NCBI GenBank assembly: GCA_029204225.1
Contig: CM055109.1
Coordinates: forward strand, 1,438,673 to 1,502,672
Direction of reading: 5' to 3'
DNA from: Diphasiastrum complanatum
Lineage: Eukaryota > Streptophyta > Lycopodiopsida > Lycopodiales > Lycopodiaceae
DNA: 64,000 nucleotides
The position numbers and the translations under genes are program-made. The first letter of the stretch is position 1. Each line of letters opens with the position of its first letter. Positions 59,551 to 64,000 of the stretch are shown here, one piece after another. The notes below the pieces were generated by a model. It saw only the letters and a program-made list of their open reading frames with translations, did no database searches and was not told the origin of the DNA.

Positions 59551-61054
59551 AAACTTTACTTCTGTTATTTTTGTTTGAAATGTCTAATTTTGAATCTAGT
59601 TTGTTTTTTTTTTTAAATGAATTTGGTATTACCGATAGGTTGGACTATTTCGAATATCTTTTTTCTCCTTTTCTTCTTATTCTACTTTCTATAACCAAGG
59701 GCCCTAGTGTGGACTCCATTTTCTGAGATATATCTTAGATTTAAGTCCCTGCTCAGTACTCCATTATTCAGATCTCAGAATAAGGACATGATTCATTATC
59801 AAGACCTGGTGACACTCGACAAGCATATTTGTAAAGCTAAACTTGACAGAATATTTACCAAGTTACATAATGATTTCAAGTCTGTAGATGAGTGCCCAAT
59901 TCATAATAGAAATGTAGATTTGTTGATTTTTAGTCTACTTTTTTTTTTTTTGTTAGATATTTCTGATGATTCGGAGACTGTGCCCTCCACTTCTGAAGCA
60001 GCTTCTTCTAGTGGTACAAAGTTTGAAAAGTCAAAGATTGTCGATATAGATACTTTTTTTTATTGATACGAGTGTTAATTTAGATGATTGTTCAGATTTT
60101 GATCCTGCTCAAAATAGGACATCGTTTATAGGCCCTAGAACACCCACTTCTCTTTCTCCTTCTGATAAATCTTTGATCATTTTGCCTACTTATAATATAG
60201 ATAATAATTCTTTTTTGACAATATCGGATATATCGGATCTTTTTGACTTCACTGAAGCTGAGACTCTTTGCATTTTGAACAAAGAGCTTGATAAATTTTC
60301 GGATATAATTTGATGCTGATGATCTTCTCCCTAGTGTTGATGATGTACATAATGATAAGTTTTATTCAGGGACAGATTGCTTGAAAATGGCTGTGGAAAT
60401 GCGCAACAAAGAAGATGATCTATCTTCTAAGGAGGAGTTTCTTAGAATCCAAAATCAACTTGATTTTCCACAGCCAACTGTCTATTCACCAACAATATTG
60501 ACATCGAAAGGTGGACATAATATTGATGGAGAGACAGTGATTATGGAAGACAAAGACGAATGCATAAATTTTTGTCTCTTATCAAGTACTAGTAGATTTG
60601 TTATGTCAGATTATATATACTGGAGCTTATTGTGTTTTTTATCATTTCAGAAAACAATTTTCCTTGATGATTTCGCAATTTGTTGAGGAGAGCAGAGATC
60701 TTCTGCTGGAGAATTTTCAAGAGATCATGCACTCGGGCACTATCTGAAGTCCTACAAGAATAATGAGATAAGTGTTGCCCATTCAAAGTTTCATCAATAT
60801 GGTGAAACTATGATTATGGCAATCAAGGCATTGTCTCAATTTCTTGGAGGACATAATTTCAATAAGGTGCATAAAATTATTTTTGTAAAGAAAACTATTG
60901 CGGTTAAAATTTTAGGATATGGACCAGTGAATTCCATGATCAAATCATCTCATTTTGCAGTGTATGCTGCTTACGTTGATCTGAGTAAGCATGAAAACTA
61001 TGAGCTATTGGATCCATACGAAAGAAAAAAATTGTTGGATGATTCTAAGTTGTA
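59291..61054 (+). CDS. Unrecognised multi-exon gene
   Basis: The exon set is only partly resolved. Open blocks in succession: MSNFESSLFF at 59580; FSEIYLRFKSLLSTPLFRSQ onward to 59930, in a frame entered after a likely CTAG acceptor at 59707; a Ser/Asp-rich acidic block (DISDDSETVPSTSEAASSSG, 59957-60020) continuing with a frame change to 60310; MAVEMRNKEDDLSSKEEFLR (60389) to 60600; and a block starting after a TTTCAG acceptor at 60649. The final long block contains VAHSKFHQYGETMIMAIKAL and LGYGPVNSMIKSSHFAVYAA and ends at the stop 61053-61055. No known family is recognised. A TATA box lies at 59261. Several frame changes could be introns or decay. Confidence 0.45.
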
Positions 61055-61182
61055 ACTTTCATTGGAAAAATATCGGAAACAGATTAGATACTGCTGAATT
61101 GTACTTTGTAAATAGTTTTATTTAAAATACAAAATTTTATTGTGTGTCTATAGCCTATTGGCTTGTATAAATTTGCATGTTT

Positions 61183-63545
61183 TTAAATTTTTTTTATAAT
61201 CCGTCGATTTTGTATTATGACGAATTTGGATTCTTTTGTAAAACCATTGAAAAAGTTACAGTATATAGCTGTTTTTTGTGCTAGTCCCGCCATGTTGTGT
61301 ACTTTTATGAAATGCCGTTCTTTCCATTCCTTGCGATGACCATATGCTAAGACTTCCACTATTTCTTGCAAAAAATGTCGAATGATGTCGAAATATGTGC
61401 TGCATGTCATAAAAACATAATCTAAATTAGTACCAAAAGTATCTAATTTAACTGCACATATTTGTCTATCATAGTGTAAAATCAAAATCTTATCATATAA
61501 TGTGTTATATGATCAACACCCCATGCACTTTGAACTGCATCCACAAATTCGTTGGTTGTTTTCTGTATCATTTGTACATCAATATTTGGAAATTTATCTT
61601 TTCTCAAGTATTTCACCATGTTGTCTAACTTTTTCCAAACTTCTACTTTGTGTATACGAGTAGAACCTTCTTCTTCAAAATCTTGAGTTACTGCAATAAT
61701 TTCTTTCCAAATCGTGTATTGAACCGTAGATTGTTTGCCAAAATAATTTGATAAAAATCTTTGAGCTTTAGATCCTCCAATGATCGGCTTGCATGAAATA
61801 TTTCCTGTTTTACCTGATAGCTTGTCATTTGTTTTTGGCCTTTATGTAAGTCTGCTTTGGACAACACATCCTTTAATCTGGAAATAGCTTCCTTTGCAGA
61901 AGCCTCTAGTTCAGAATTCCATGCAAACAAGATGTGAAGATATATTATTTTTTCTATAATACGCACCTCCGCATGCAATGTACAGATATGAAAATTTCGT
62001 AGAAGAATCGGTAGTACAAGTTTTCAATTAGGATCTTCTCGATCTCATGTACTCCTTGTCATGTCTTTTGCTATTTTCATGCAGTACAAATAAGGGTGTT
62101 TAGAGTTAACGCCATGAGATACATTTAGCATACATTTTAATGTCTTCAGATCCTGCTAAATGTCATTCAATGTTGAAAGTGCCAATTCCAAGAATATTGA
62201 GTGGAACTCCCTCCATGTGATTTTTTATGGTGGCAGGATATGATGTTCTACTAAATATCTATGATAGAATGTTACGGTCTTCTTTCAGCACCTATAAGAG
62301 AATACAAAAATGTGATTAGACTCATAATATTAACACAAAGAAGATTTTAGATATGAAATCCATATTCAAATGATTATTCCTATTTATTATGCGAAGGAAC
62401 TGCTATACCTGAAATGCTACCAACCACCAGATATCATTTTTCGATCGAACATTGAAATTGAGGCCTTCTGAGTCTTCTGAATTTGAAAGTGCTCCATTCA
62501 TGATCGTGAGACTGACTCTTTCCATTTTTTGTCCTTTTATAATTTCAGACTCATTTAACTTAAGAACAACTATCAACTTGTTATTGACATTCTCATTTGT
62601 AAAACCATAAAAATTTATGATGAATGTTAATAACTGATCAATGTCAATAAATAAATTGTTGGAATTGTTATAAGCTAGACTTTCTCCTTTCGAACAATAC
62701 ACTTCATTGATATGAGATGGATTACCAACTATTGTGTGCATACCATGGTTTAACATGTCTTTTTTTTTTTTAAAGATGAAATGGTCGTGGGATTGGAAAC
62801 TTTTTAATATTTACCAGTGCAAATGCCTCATTTATCATCTTAAACATTGTTGCATATGCTTTCCTACTGATGCTAGAAAAGTCACATGCCTCCTGAAGCA
62901 ATATAGTGTCTAATATTTTTTCAACTTCATCCATAATGCTATCAGTAACTAAAGTCTGAATCTTTTTCATTTTGTTATTATTTAACATTGATTTCATAGA
63001 TTTAGAAGTCAAGATAGAGCCTAGTGAGTTTTCAATTGAAATCTCATCAGCCAAATGATCTTCAACAACCAATGCTGATCTGCATTGCTAACCTAATGTT
63101 CATGAAAATGTTAGTAGAAATTAGGACACTCATAGTATTCACAATAGGATATAATAAACAAATCAATAGAAAGTTGAAATGAATAAATAACAAAATTAGT
63201 GATTATGAATAAATCAAAAAGTTCAAGCAATATTCAATACCAAATAAGCTATAACTTACTTGAATGCACGGATTCATCTTTTTCTATGACCTCCTCTGGA
63301 TGATAGATCAAATATATCCTTGTTTACCAGTCTTTTCCTCTTGTTGCTTCAGACCTTTCTGTTGAGCACATCCATATCTTTAACAAGAGACAAATATGAG
63401 ATATGCATGGATTGAAATGCAATTTTTATCTCATCATTACTAGTTGTATAATGATGCAAAGAAGATTTCAACCTTTGGATCTCCTCCTTGAGCATCTCAT
63501 TTTCATCCAAACAAGTTTTCATCTTTGTAGATTTTTCTTTGCACT
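61183..63545 (-). CDS. Unrecognised multi-exon gene with a coiled-coil start
   Basis: Blocks reading downward: a helical segment MKTCLDENEMLKEEIQRLKS (about 63520-63460) with heptad-like spacing; SILTSKSMKSMLNNNKMKKI then DSIMDEVEKILDTILLQEAC (63000-62890); NVNNKLIVVLKLNESEIIKG and MERVSLTIMNGALS (62590-62490), ending at WWLVAFQ before a GTATAG donor; then ISRLKDVLSKADLHKGQKQM and FYQIILANNLRFNTRFGKK (61880-61690); and a last block to 61183. Gaps between blocks carry stops and GT/AG-compatible edges, suggesting introns. It converges on the plus-strand gene that ends at 61054. No family recognised. Confidence 0.45.
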
Positions 63546-64000
63546 ACTTTGATATTTTCCTTGATCCCTCTTCCAAATAATGTATTCTTTGTATTGAATG
63601 TGCATTCCCATAGAGCATCAAATTCTCACACTAACCCAAAAGGCCATTTTTACCATGACACATATAGATTATTAATTGACTCACCGAATGAAAATTTGGA
63701 TGTTGCAATGAACATGGATCAATAGGATACAATGTTTCTGATGACCATAAATCTACATGTTTTAGCTTTTCCTCCCTGTATCAGACCATATCAGAAGTTG
63801 ACAATTTGGGTTACTTTGAATTTCTCGTTCTGAGCGGAGCATATTCTGGTGACAGATCCATATGAAGATGATAAAGCTTTGTCATCAGTACAGTAGTATA
63901 GTAACAAACAACACAATGACAATAACAAAGTTGGAGATGGCGCTAACAACTCTGCTGGAGATAGAGATGGCGCTAAACACTTGTTTTTGACCCTGGAGAT
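63546..64000. other. Anonymous DNA at the right edge
   Basis: A short near-repeat (gagatggcgctaa) occurs at about 63933 and 63964. Nothing else was recognised. The minus-strand gene may continue here in unresolved exons. Confidence 0.4.

Noticed and set aside
56887-63545. Endogenised large DNA virus or Polinton as the source of the protease/H3 cluster
   Set aside because: Considered because such elements can carry Ulp1-like proteases or histones, but no polymerase, ATPase, capsid or integrase was seen and the genes have ordinary plant-type introns. Not supported by this window.

Overview
The window is a transposon-crowded piece of a land-plant nuclear genome. The evidence is spliced genes with GT-AG introns, a chloroplast-targeted fatty-acid synthesis gene with long introns, many Ty1/copia retrotransposons primed by initiator-Met tRNA, a CACTA (En/Spm) DNA transposon, hAT remnants, and very long GA/CT and TA microsatellites. 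The species cannot be named from the sequence. A multi-kilobase intron and heavy repeat load would suit a large genome, and a fern, lycophyte or gymnosperm is possible, but this is a guess.

Layout. 1-3417: decayed copia gag-pol on the minus strand with primer-binding site and 5' LTR. 3425-5070: copia integrase/RT remnant on plus. 5.1-8.4 kb: satellites, a hairpin-rich repeat, two small copia scraps and a roughly 480-bp TA/GA microsatellite. 8441-27446: one copia element (minus strand) whose two ~1.25-kb LTRs are about 19 kb apart, because a 12.4-kb CACTA transposon (13020-25457) sits inside its gag gene. The CACTA insertion has a clean 3-bp GTA target-site duplication, and the gag frame is restored when the insert is ignored. 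The CACTA carries palindromic subterminal repeats, a decayed TNP2 transposase, a second transposon gene with one 1-bp frameshift, and, unusually, a spliced gene joining a Cys/His finger to a SET (histone-methyltransferase-like) domain.

28804-39762: the only convincing ordinary cellular gene, plastid 3-oxoacyl-ACP synthase I (KAS I), with eight exons in consistent phases, 491 codons and an intact Cys-His-Lys-His active site. Its 5.7-kb second intron holds a hAT transposase fragment. 39.8-51 kb is mostly anonymous DNA with copia scraps, an isolated LTR/primer-binding site and a TA array. 51160-56190: a third copia element (minus) with a 739-bp solo LTR inserted in it, bounded by a 5-bp CATCC duplication.

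56.9-63.6 kb differs in character. It contains a spliced Ulp1/SENP-like cysteine protease, just upstream of it a 127-residue histone H3-like ORF, then a promoter-like region with seven perfect CACGTG hexamers in 239 bp and a TATA box, and two multi-exon genes of unknown family facing each other. It may be a mobile element with cargo or a host gene cluster; its ends were not found.

The most interesting theme is two independent cases of chromatin-related genes associated with repetitive DNA: SET domain plus transposase in the CACTA element, and H3-like ORF plus deSUMOylase-like protease at the right.
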